DNA of 64,000 nt from assembly GCF_003007735.2 (NCBI RefSeq), contig NZ_PXNQ02000008.1, positions 186,001-250,000 of the forward strand. Direction: 5' to 3'. Positions 26,090-34,473 of the stretch are shown piece by piece; the stretch's first letter is position 1, and each line of letters opens with the position of its first letter. A program made the position numbers and the translations under genes. The stretch is from Paracoccus methylarcula (GTDB lineage Bacteria > Pseudomonadota > Alphaproteobacteria > Rhodobacterales > Rhodobacteraceae). Under the pieces are notes generated by a model. It worked only from the letters and a program-made list of their open reading frames with translations. It was not told where the DNA came from and did not search any database.

Positions 26090-26950
26090 GTGGACAACGA
26101 GAGGTCAGAACTTCGCTGGGGAGTCGAGCAGCGTCTCGAGTTCATAGAGTTCCGCCTGTTCTGGGAGGGACATGTGAATCGCAGCGACCTGATGGAACAA
26201 TTCGGGGTCTCGGTGAACCAAGCTTCCACCGACCTGAATCGGTACATCGGCTTCGCACCCGATAACATGGTCTACGACAAGAGTGCGCGGACTTACGTGC
26301 GAGGCCCCGCGTTCAGGTCCCGTTTCCTCGAACCGGATGCAAGCCGCTACCTCGCCCAGCTTCGTTCGGTGGCGGACGGGATCCTCGACCGCGAGGATTC
26401 ATGGATCGCCGATCTCCCGCCCTTTGCGTTCGCGCCGACACCTGTGCGCGGCGTTAATCCAGTGACACTTCGGTCGGTGGTCGGCGCCATACGGCGATCC
26501 GAGGCGGTCGAGGTGAAGTACCAGTCCCTGTCCAGTCCAGAGCCGCGTTGGCGTTGGATCGCTCCGCATGCAATCGGGTTCGACGGGTTCCGCTGGCATG
26601 CACGGGCATTCTGCCTGACCGACGAAGCGTTCAAGGACTTCCTGCTCTCGCGAATACTGAAGATTCGCGGGTCGCGGGAGAGCGAAGTGCCTATGGCGGA
26701 CGACCGCGACTGGAATACCGAGGTTACCCTGGAGATCGGGCCTCACCCCGCTCTGTCGCAAACTCAGGCAAGGGTCATCGCGCTCGACTACGGGATGCGC
26801 GAGGGCAAGGCGAAGATCAAGGTCCGACGCGCGCTGTTGTACTACGCGCTGAGGCGTCTCGGACTTGATACTGATCCCGGCGCGAGGAAACCACAAGACC
26901 AGCAGATCGTACTTCTCAACAGGGAGGTCATTCATGAAGATCATGGATAG
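26090..26950 (+). CDS. WYL-domain transcriptional regulator (BrxR/CapW-like architecture)
   Basis: 286 residues: N-terminal winged HTH (HVNRSDLMEQFGVSVNQASTDLNRYIGF), a central WYL domain (APHAIGFDGFRWHARAFC then FLLSRILKIRGS) and a C-terminal WCX-like region (ALLYYALRRLGLDTDPGA). This order is that of BrxR and CapW, which repress phage-defence operons and release them on a ligand or nucleic acid signal. GTG at 26090 is chosen because GGAGG lies 5 nt upstream. It overlaps the next gene by 17 nt, placing it first in the GHKL/Z1 operon. Confidence 0.85.
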   Translation: MDNERSELRWGVEQRLEFIEFRLFWEGHVNRSDLMEQFGVSVNQASTDLNRYIGFAPDNMVYDKSARTYVRGPAFRSRFLEPDASRYLAQLRSVADGILDREDSWIADLPPFAFAPTPVRGVNPVTLRSVVGAIRRSEAVEVKYQSLSSPEPRWRWIAPHAIGFDGFRWHARAFCLTDEAFKDFLLSRILKIRGSRESEVPMADDRDWNTEVTLEIGPHPALSQTQARVIALDYGMREGKAKIKVRRALLYYALRRLGLDTDPGARKPQDQQIVLLNREVIHEDHG

Positions 26951-29114
26951 ACTGTCCCGCATCTTCAGCAGTTGCGACCAAGCGAAGAGCGAACCGGAAA
27001 GCCATGTTCTTGGCTCTTTCGAGATCCGGCTAATCGCCGAAGGGAAGCTCGAGAGGCTTGCCGATCTTGCGGCATCCTCTCGCCTCCACGCGGCCGACCC
27101 TAAGGGAGATACGCCACTCCACCTTGCCGCGCGCATGGGCAAACTTGCCGTTTGCGATCTCTTCATTCGGTCGGGTGCCGACCCCGGCTCACTGAACCAC
27201 GACCGACAGACACCTGCTGATGTGGCGTTTGCCGAAGGTCACGGTCTCGCCGCACAGCTTCTGTCTTCACTTGTTGCGAGGTCGCCGGGGACAGAGACGG
27301 TTCGCGAGCGCGAGGTTTCACTTGCGGTCGAGACTGTCGTTGCTGGGTCCGATGCAGTTCCAGAACACCGTTTCGCCGTGATTCAGGAGACGGAGCCAGC
27401 AGATACGACTGACGACCTCGATGACCTGCTGAATTTCGAGGCTGAAGCAGAACCAGAGGAATTCTTCGATCAGTACACGGGCGACACGGCATCGGGGACA
27501 TTCGTAGCGCTCGTCAGTTCGTCACCCGTGGTTTCGGATGAAGAGGACGCGGATTGGGAACTCGACCTTTCACTTGCACCGATTGCCGGAGAGGGCATCG
27601 GCTCTAGTGCCGCTTTGGCCGCCGATCACGGTGCAGAGAGTGACTTCCTGCAGGTCCGCAACCGCGGCCGGCAATCGGTCAAACGAGTAGTCGTCCAGAC
27701 CGGCACGCGGATGTGGATCGACCCGGACCTCTGCTTCACTTGGGCAGAGGAAATTCTGGCCAAGGGACGGTGCTCCCTCGATGATATAGACAGCGTGGTC
27801 GCACATTGCGAAGGGAATGGTGATCTCGAGGAACTACGCATCAATCTCCAGCGCAACCTAGAAGCAGCGGGCTTCGATCTCAATCAGGCGTCGGGGTATT
27901 ATGCTGATCTCTGGGACGCCGCCTCGGACACTTCATCCGATGACCTCGCTGACGCGATCGAGGCAGCCCTTACACGTCGGACGCGCTTGCCCGGTACACA
28001 GCGCTTCGTCATGGACAAATCAGACGAGCTGCAACTGCTGGAGCCCATGGTGCGGGCCAAACAGGAACTCCAGCTGGGCATCTTGGCCTCCGAGACCGCC
28101 GTCGAAACGATTCTCGACATCATAGACAGCATCCGCGACGGTTCGCGAGACCCCGGCTCGGTCACCCTGAGAACCATCATGCCCTCGCGTTCGAGCCATG
28201 CAGAGACGTCCGAAGTAATGGCCGCTGCAGACGCCCTGAGGTCGTGGCACACCACCGGCCGGGTGATGGACGGCAAACGACGGAGAGAAGCACTCGCTGC
28301 GCTCGAGGCGTTGGATCTCTCTCTGGCATTCCACAAGGAGTTGGTCCGCAGACTGGAACAGTTCCCAGCATGCCAAGCCGAGGTCAGTCAGCTGGAAGCC
28401 GAAATACTGGTATTCGAATCAACCACCGAGCACCTTGTCCGCGAGCACCTGCCTTATGTGCGGCGCTTTGCTTCACGGAACGTGGAGGACGGTGAAGAGC
28501 CAGAGGACGTCTTCCAAGTGGCGTTCATGGGTCTGCAGCGTTCCACAAGGCGATTTGATCCCGAGCGTGGTTATCGCTTCCTCATCTACGCCACTTACTG
28601 GATGCGGCAGGCCATCACGCGATGGCGCGCTGATGAAGGCGCGGCGATCCGCATCCCCGTGCATCGAAACGAGAAGATCACCAAGCTTGATCGCGCCCTC
28701 GACAGGCTGGACGTCCGGGTTGGTGGCGCCGTTTCCGACCTCGAACTCGCCGAAGAGCTGGAATGGGCAATCGACGAGGTCAGACAGTTCCGCAGCATCC
28801 CGCGTGAAGCAGAATACCCTACAAGCATTGACGACTGGGACAACCTGCTGCCCGAGCTGTCAGAAGCGGATGTCTTCGACTTGGCAGAAACCGAAAGGAT
28901 CGTGACAGACACACTAGCTGAGCTGCCGGAACGTCAGGCTGATGTGATCCGGATGCGCTTTGGTATCGGGCGCGATTCTGACATGACCCTCGAGGAAATC
29001 GGTCAGATCTACGGAGTGACGCGCGAGCGCATTCGCCAGATCGAGGCGAAGGGCCTTGATCATCTTACCCATCCGGGTCGCAAGCGTCGGCTCCAGGAAT
29101 TGCTCGGGATGTGA
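26934..29114 (+). CDS. Ankyrin-repeat / sigma-70 fusion protein
   Basis: 726 residues. Residues ~55-110 are ankyrin repeats (DPKGDTPLHLAARMGKLAVC, RSGADPGSLNHDRQTPADVA). An acidic linker follows, then ~330 residues of mostly helical sequence. From ~500 there is a primary-type sigma factor core: region 2 (EDVFQVAFMGLQRSTRRFDP, YRFLIYATYWMRQAITRW), region 3 (IRIPVHRNEKITKLDRAL) and region 4 (LPERQADVIRMRFGIG, TLEEIGQIYGVTRERIRQIE). AGGGAGG precedes the ATG at 26934, which overlaps the WYL gene. A sigma factor inside a defence operon could redirect RNA polymerase to it on infection, or serve as a decoy; both are inference. Confidence 0.85.
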   Translation: MKIMDRLSRIFSSCDQAKSEPESHVLGSFEIRLIAEGKLERLADLAASSRLHAADPKGDTPLHLAARMGKLAVCDLFIRSGADPGSLNHDRQTPADVAFAEGHGLAAQLLSSLVARSPGTETVREREVSLAVETVVAGSDAVPEHRFAVIQETEPADTTDDLDDLLNFEAEAEPEEFFDQYTGDTASGTFVALVSSSPVVSDEEDADWELDLSLAPIAGEGIGSSAALAADHGAESDFLQVRNRGRQSVKRVVVQTGTRMWIDPDLCFTWAEEILAKGRCSLDDIDSVVAHCEGNGDLEELRINLQRNLEAAGFDLNQASGYYADLWDAASDTSSDDLADAIEAALTRRTRLPGTQRFVMDKSDELQLLEPMVRAKQELQLGILASETAVETILDIIDSIRDGSRDPGSVTLRTIMPSRSSHAETSEVMAAADALRSWHTTGRVMDGKRRREALAALEALDLSLAFHKELVRRLEQFPACQAEVSQLEAEILVFESTTEHLVREHLPYVRRFASRNVEDGEEPEDVFQVAFMGLQRSTRRFDPERGYRFLIYATYWMRQAITRWRADEGAAIRIPVHRNEKITKLDRALDRLDVRVGGAVSDLELAEELEWAIDEVRQFRSIPREAEYPTSIDDWDNLLPELSEADVFDLAETERIVTDTLAELPERQADVIRMRFGIGRDSDMTLEEIGQIYGVTRERIRQIEAKGLDHLTHPGRKRRLQELLGM

Positions 29115-29118
29115 CGGA

Positions 29119-30621
29119 ATGGGTGTAAGAAATGCTCCTCCTCATGCCGGTTCGATGCTCGAGTCCCTTCGTGGGCTCGGCTACGCGCCTCCCACCGCAC
29201 TTGCAGATCTGGTCGACAATTCCATCGCTGCAAATGCGGGCGAGGTCGCCGTTCATCTTGAATGGGCTGGTCCAGAGAGCTGGGTAAGGATCGTCGATGA
29301 CGGCGACGGCATGGACGACGCGGCTTTGGAGGCCGGCATGCGCCTTGGCGCACGCGATCCGAGGGCTGAACGCGCCACCACTGACCTTGGGCGCTTCGGG
29401 CTGGGCCTGAAGACGGCCAGTTTCTCCCAGGCTCGTCGTCTGACCGTCGCCAGTCGGAAGAAAGGTGGACCGGTCGTCTGCCTGCGCTGGGACCTCGATC
29501 TCATCGGTCAGGAACCCGGCGCCGAATGGCCACTCTTTGAAGGACCGGCGCCGGGATCAGAGCATCTGCTTGCGCCGCTGGACCAGATGGCCCACGGCAC
29601 GGTTGTTCTTTGGGAGAAGCTGGACCGTATCGTGACCGATGGCTTCGCGGCGACCGACATGATCGAGCTCGCAGATCGCGTAGAGGCGCATTTTGCGATG
29701 ACCTTTCATCGTCTCCTCGATGGCCAACTGCCCATGTTACGTTTGGCTCTCAATGGCAGAGGATTGAAGCCGTGGGATCCGTACTTGATGGGACATCCCG
29801 GCAAGAGGTTCGAAAGCCCCGAGTATCGGATACTCCACACAACAGGTGTGACTGTGCAATGCCATGTCCTTCCGCATCGCGACATGCTCAAGCCTCTCGA
29901 ACAGGAAACCGCAGCGGGGCCTGGAGGATGGACGCAGCAGGAGGGCTTCTACGTCTACCGCAACAGGCGTCTCCTGCTCGCCGGGGGGTGGCTTGGCCTC
30001 GGCGATGGCGGCAAGCCATGGCCGCGCGATGAAGCTCACAGGCTCGCCCGTATCCGGCTCGATATACCGAACAGCGCGGATACAGATTGGAAGATCAATG
30101 TTCTTAAGTCGACAGCCAGTCCCCCGGTGCGACTGCGATCTCAGCTTCACCGTTTGGCAACAGAGACGCGCGACACGGCGAGGCGGGTCTTTGCCCACCG
30201 GGGTCACGTCACTCCGGCCTCAGGCACGCGCTCGAACGCAGTCGCCGAAGCATGGCAAGTGCGGCGTTCGGCACAAGGAACGTCGTACCGGATCGCGCGT
30301 GACCATGATCTTGTCGCCTCGATCCTTGATCGCGCCGGTTCGCTCAAGTCCGACATCCTCGCACTTCTGAAGCTGATCGAGGAGACAGTTCCCGTGCAGC
30401 GCATCTGGCTGGATACAGCGGAAGACAAGGAGACGCCGAGAACTGGTTTCGCCGGAGCGGCAGACAACGAAGTCATGGAGACCCTGTCCTCGATGTTTGA
30501 AGCACTGGTGAAGTTCCGCGGGCTCAGCCCGACCGAGGCGCGCGAGCGGCTTGGTCGTACGCCCCCATTCGACCGGCACCTCGATCTGGTTGCAGCCCTT
30601 GAAGCGAAAGACACGCAATGA
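29119..30621 (+). CDS. MORC/MutL-like GHKL ATPase
   Basis: 500 residues. The GHKL ATP-binding motifs are clear: ALADLVDNSIAA (motif I, Asn), VDDGDGMDD (motif II, DxGxG), GRFGLGLKTASFSQ (motif III) and HGTVVLWEKLD (motif IV). The C-terminal half is unassigned. Prokaryotic MORC-like ATPases of this kind occur in restriction-modification-linked operons together with Z1 helicases (the class described by Iyer, Abhiman and Aravind). Likely an ATP-gated clamp that loads or senses DNA. The ATG at 29119 lies 5 bp after the sigma-factor stop; the stop overlaps the next gene (ATGA). Confidence 0.85.
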   Translation: MGVRNAPPHAGSMLESLRGLGYAPPTALADLVDNSIAANAGEVAVHLEWAGPESWVRIVDDGDGMDDAALEAGMRLGARDPRAERATTDLGRFGLGLKTASFSQARRLTVASRKKGGPVVCLRWDLDLIGQEPGAEWPLFEGPAPGSEHLLAPLDQMAHGTVVLWEKLDRIVTDGFAATDMIELADRVEAHFAMTFHRLLDGQLPMLRLALNGRGLKPWDPYLMGHPGKRFESPEYRILHTTGVTVQCHVLPHRDMLKPLEQETAAGPGGWTQQEGFYVYRNRRLLLAGGWLGLGDGGKPWPRDEAHRLARIRLDIPNSADTDWKINVLKSTASPPVRLRSQLHRLATETRDTARRVFAHRGHVTPASGTRSNAVAEAWQVRRSAQGTSYRIARDHDLVASILDRAGSLKSDILALLKLIEETVPVQRIWLDTAEDKETPRTGFAGAADNEVMETLSSMFEALVKFRGLSPTEARERLGRTPPFDRHLDLVAALEAKDTQ

Positions 30622-32858
30622 CGATTCCAAACCAGAAGGCCTTCGATTCAATCCTTTCCATGGCCCAGAACATGCTCCGCCTTGCCGCGGAACGCGCTCA
30701 GAGCCCCGTCACGCCGGAAATGATCGAGAAGGAGCTGACCAAGCTGTCGATCATGATGGAGGACGATTTCGCCCTTGTTGATCGGGACGCACTCGTCGAC
30801 GAACTGATCCGCCGTTCAAGTCGCACAGTGGGCGAGAACGCCACCCTATCGAACGGTGAGGACCATGTCGCCTGGCTTGATGCAGAAAGGAAGAAGGGCT
30901 GGACCTATTGGCAGCGCTACTCGGAATACATGGAAGCCCGCATCCCCTGGACGGCCCTCGACGCCCTCGACGTCGCCACTGACGAAGTCCTTTCACAGCT
31001 CGAGGACCCGACCCGGGAAGGTGCTTGGGATCGTCGCGGACTGGTCGTGGGCCACGTTCAGTCGGGGAAGACAGGCAATTATACCGGACTGATCTGCAAG
31101 GCCGCCGACGCCGGTTACAAGATCATCATCGTGCTCGCCGGACTGCACAACAACCTGAGAGCACAGACACAGATCCGCCTCGACGAGGGGTTTCTCGGTT
31201 TTGCCACCATCGCGGATGCTGACGAGCTCCCAGCAGTGGGGGTCGGACTGATTGACAAGGACATGTCGGTCCGTCCCAATGCTGCAACGAATCGGAGCGA
31301 CAAGGGCGACTTCAATACGGCCGTTGCCGCGAAGATGAACATCAGCCCAGAACAGCGACCGTGGTTGTTCGTCGTCAAGAAGAACAAGACGGTGCTGGAG
31401 CGCCTGCTGCACTGGATCCGCAACCGTGTGGCCAATCACGTAGACCCCGAAACAGGTCGCAAACTCGTCACCAACCTGCCTCTCATGGTGATCGACGACG
31501 AGTCCGATCACGGATCTGTTGACACCGGTGAAGATGTCGTGGACGAGTTCGGCAACCCGGATCTCGAACATGAACCCAAGACGATCAACAGGTTGATCCG
31601 GTCGATCCTCCATCATTTCTCGCGGAAGGCTTATGTCGGTTACACGGCGACACCCTTTGCGAACATCTTCATTCATGACCGCGGGGAGACTCAGGAGCAC
31701 GGACCGGACCTCTTCCCCGCAGCCTTCATCACCAGCCTTGCGGCGCCATCGAATTATGTTGGACCGGGTCGTGTCTTCGGATCAGCTTCCAGCACGCCAG
31801 AAGACCTGCCTCTGGTGCGCCCGCTTTCGGACGATGAGTTCCAGCCGTGGATGCCGCCACGACACAAGAACGGCTACCGGCCGCGATGGCAGGGGGATGA
31901 CCGTGTGCCGGACTCGCTCGCAGAAGCGATCCGCTCCTTCGTCTATGCCTGTGCCGTGAGGAAGCTGCGCGGACAGGGCAGCAAACACTCCTCGATGCTC
32001 ATCCACGTTACCCGCTTCACCTCGGTGCAGAACGCCGTCGTCAACCAGGTCGCAGAGTACGTGCGAGATCTGAAGGGCCGATACACCCGCGGCATCGAGC
32101 TCGAGAACCTCGAGGCGTCCATGCGCACGGAGTATCAAGAAACCTTTCTGCCAGGGATGCAGGGTATCCGTTCCGCCCTCGTCGAAGGCGGAACGCTGGA
32201 GGACTTCTCGTGGGCCGACATTCGCGCCGTTCTCCCCGACGTGCTGTCCGACATTCGCGTCCGCGAGATCAACGGCACGGCCAAGGACGCACTCGATTAT
32301 GCCGAAAATGATGGCACCGGCCTCAAGGTGATTGCCATCGGCGGCGACAAGCTGGCGCGTGGTCTGACGCTGGAGGGTCTCTGCACGAGCTACTTCCTTC
32401 GGACCGCGCGCATGTACGATACGCTCATGCAGATGGGGCGATGGTTCGGCTACCGCGACGGCTACCTCGATGTCTGTCGCCTCTACACATCACAGGAAAT
32501 GGTGGAATGGTTCGGGCATATCGCCGACGCCGCCGAAGAGTTGCGCCAGGAGTTCGACAACATGGTCGCGGCCGGCGCCACGCCAAAACAGTTCGGTCTG
32601 CGGGTGAAATCACATTCCGTGCTGACGGTTACCTCTCGGGCCAAGATGAGAAACGCTCGAGCGATGCAGCTGACCTATTCGGGTGACCTTCTGCAGACCA
32701 TCGTGTTTCCCAACCGCAAGGACGACATCACGGCAAACTTCAAGGCCACGGATCGGTTCATCAACGCACTCGGTCCATCGATGGATCTGAACGATCAGCA
32801 TTTCGTTCCACAAGGTCAGAAGTGGAACGGTCACCTCTGGCGAGATGTACCAGCCTGA
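30618..32858 (+). CDS. Z1-domain superfamily II helicase-like protein
   Basis: 746 residues. Helicase motifs: GHVQSGKTGNYTG (Walker A), IDDESDHGS (Walker B region), GYTATPFANIF (motif III-like TAT), IGGDKLARGLTLEG (motif V) and LMQMGRWFGYRDG (motif VI with Arg finger). This is the Z1 family, a relative of SF2 helicases found in phage-defence operons with GHKL ATPases and AIPR. It likely translocates on or unwinds invading DNA. ATGA overlap with the GHKL gene suggests fixed stoichiometry. Confidence 0.9.
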   Translation: MTIPNQKAFDSILSMAQNMLRLAAERAQSPVTPEMIEKELTKLSIMMEDDFALVDRDALVDELIRRSSRTVGENATLSNGEDHVAWLDAERKKGWTYWQRYSEYMEARIPWTALDALDVATDEVLSQLEDPTREGAWDRRGLVVGHVQSGKTGNYTGLICKAADAGYKIIIVLAGLHNNLRAQTQIRLDEGFLGFATIADADELPAVGVGLIDKDMSVRPNAATNRSDKGDFNTAVAAKMNISPEQRPWLFVVKKNKTVLERLLHWIRNRVANHVDPETGRKLVTNLPLMVIDDESDHGSVDTGEDVVDEFGNPDLEHEPKTINRLIRSILHHFSRKAYVGYTATPFANIFIHDRGETQEHGPDLFPAAFITSLAAPSNYVGPGRVFGSASSTPEDLPLVRPLSDDEFQPWMPPRHKNGYRPRWQGDDRVPDSLAEAIRSFVYACAVRKLRGQGSKHSSMLIHVTRFTSVQNAVVNQVAEYVRDLKGRYTRGIELENLEASMRTEYQETFLPGMQGIRSALVEGGTLEDFSWADIRAVLPDVLSDIRVREINGTAKDALDYAENDGTGLKVIAIGGDKLARGLTLEGLCTSYFLRTARMYDTLMQMGRWFGYRDGYLDVCRLYTSQEMVEWFGHIADAAEELRQEFDNMVAAGATPKQFGLRVKSHSVLTVTSRAKMRNARAMQLTYSGDLLQTIVFPNRKDDITANFKATDRFINALGPSMDLNDQHFVPQGQKWNGHLWRDVPA

Positions 32859-32860
32859 GC

Positions 32861-33484
32861 GTGATCTCGTTCCTGCGGGATTACAGGACCCACCCTGCCA
32901 GTTTCCGGATCATGAGTCCGCTGATTGCGGACTTCATCGAGGAGATGAACAAGGATAGCGAGCTCACGAGCTGGACGGTTGCGCTTATCGGGAAGGACAC
33001 AGGCCCGGACGACAAATACCGCACGGTTGGCGGTGCCTCGGTCAACATGCTGAAGCGGAGAAGAACGACAGAACATGCGGACCGTTACTCGATAAAGACC
33101 CTAATCTCGCCTCGCGATCAGGCCATCGATCTGACCGAAGCGGAATGGAAGGCAGCGCTCGATCTCAGCCAGAAGACCTGGCGCAACGACACGGATCGAA
33201 ACGAAGGCAAGGAGCCACCCTCCGAACCGAGAGGTCCGCAGATTCGGCACGTACTTGGAGAAGGCGTCGCCGAAGCGGGCATTCCGGCTCGCCGGGAACG
33301 CGGCCTGCTCATGCTCTATCTGCTCGATCCCGATGGTGCGTGTGTCGATGAGCTGAAGGATGCCGATCCCGTCGTCGCCTGGGCAATCAGTTTTCCGTCA
33401 AGCACCTCCGAAAAAAGGGTCTCCAACTCGAGGTACATCGCCAACAGTGTACTGTGGGGGGGGCTCAATGACTGGGTGGACTGA
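32861..33484 (+). CDS. Unknown protein of the Z1 operon
   Basis: About 207 residues from a GTG at 32861. The sequence (VISFLRDYRTHPASFRIMSP, then KYRTVGGASVNMLKRRR, LMLYLLDPDGACVDELKDAD) is not recognised. It is soluble and basic in its centre. It begins 2 bp after the Z1 stop and overlaps the next gene by 17 nt, so it is an integral operon member. No enzymatic motif seen. Start is uncertain; an adaptor or inhibitor role is possible. Confidence 0.6.
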   Translation: MISFLRDYRTHPASFRIMSPLIADFIEEMNKDSELTSWTVALIGKDTGPDDKYRTVGGASVNMLKRRRTTEHADRYSIKTLISPRDQAIDLTEAEWKAALDLSQKTWRNDTDRNEGKEPPSEPRGPQIRHVLGEGVAEAGIPARRERGLLMLYLLDPDGACVDELKDADPVVAWAISFPSSTSEKRVSNSRYIANSVLWGGLNDWVD

Positions 33485-34472
33485 GGAGGGTATCGCACGT
33501 GCCTGGCGAGCACTCGCGCGACAGGAAGCGGCGGAAGACTGGCGATTTGTGCATCTCACCGACATGGGCGCCGTCTCAATCGAGGCGGGTTGTCACTTTC
33601 CACTCGGACGGGAGGCGCTGATCGTCTCCTTTCCGGGATCGTGGCCGGTGAATCCGGCAAGGCTTCCTGAAGGCAAGGGCTTCGACGTCTCCTGCATCGA
33701 AGGTCAGACCGTATTCGCAGGCAAGACGGCGATTGCTCTCGTCAGGCGGCCAGAAGGCTCACCCGACATCTTCGTCATCATGGTCGTGGATGTCTTGAGA
33801 ACTTTGGAGACTGCAGCCAACAGCGCGGGCCGTGAGGTTATGGAGGCCTTCCTCGAGCGGGTCAGGGAGTGGCAGGCTTTCATGGCCCGAACGCACCGCC
33901 CTCTTTCGTCCGACGCGCAGATCGGCCTGCTCGGCGAGCTTTGGATGCTCAGGTTGCTGGCGGACACTTCCCTAGGGGCGGGTGCTCTTGACTGCTGGCA
34001 GGGACCGCTGCGGGCGGCGCAGGACTTCCACATTCGGGGAGGCGCTGTAGAGGTGAAGAGCACGGTCCGGACTGGCAGCTTCCTCGCGCGGATCAACAGC
34101 ATCGAACAGCTGGATGGTGACCGGGCGCCCATCTTCCTGTGCGCCTTCCGCTTCGAGGAAAACACCGATGGGATCTCGCTCGTCGGTCTTGTGACAGAAC
34201 TCCGAGAGAGGTTCGGAGCGGCCGGAGTGCAACGCGGCTTCGAAGCGCTGCTCATGGTAATGGGATACCTCGATGAGCATGCAGTGCTCTACGAACGTAC
34301 ACTGACATTGAAGGATGTGAGGGTACTCCGCGCGGAAGGTGACATGCCGCGTCTTACGCGCGCTGCGCTTCCAGCTGCCATCCGCTCAGCTGCCTATGTA
34401 CTCGACCTCGACGCGCTCGAGGTTCCCTTGATCGGACTTTCAGAGTTGATCAACGAATTTGGACTGGATTGA
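33468..34472 (+). CDS. DUF4420-like PD-(D/E)XK nuclease-family protein
   Basis: 334 residues. The nuclease-like core reads GLLGELWMLRLLADT (conserved Glu), AAQDFHIRGGAVEVKST (Asp and E-x-K), which fits the D-...-E-x-K pattern of restriction-type endonucleases. This is the PF14390/DUF4420 family that accompanies Z1 helicases and GHKL ATPases in R-M-like operons. The ATG at 33468 overlaps the previous gene by 17 nt. Probably the DNA-cleaving subunit of the system. Confidence 0.8.
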   Translation: MTGWTEEGIARAWRALARQEAAEDWRFVHLTDMGAVSIEAGCHFPLGREALIVSFPGSWPVNPARLPEGKGFDVSCIEGQTVFAGKTAIALVRRPEGSPDIFVIMVVDVLRTLETAANSAGREVMEAFLERVREWQAFMARTHRPLSSDAQIGLLGELWMLRLLADTSLGAGALDCWQGPLRAAQDFHIRGGAVEVKSTVRTGSFLARINSIEQLDGDRAPIFLCAFRFEENTDGISLVGLVTELRERFGAAGVQRGFEALLMVMGYLDEHAVLYERTLTLKDVRVLRAEGDMPRLTRAALPAAIRSAAYVLDLDALEVPLIGLSELINEFGLD

Positions 34473-34473
34473 C

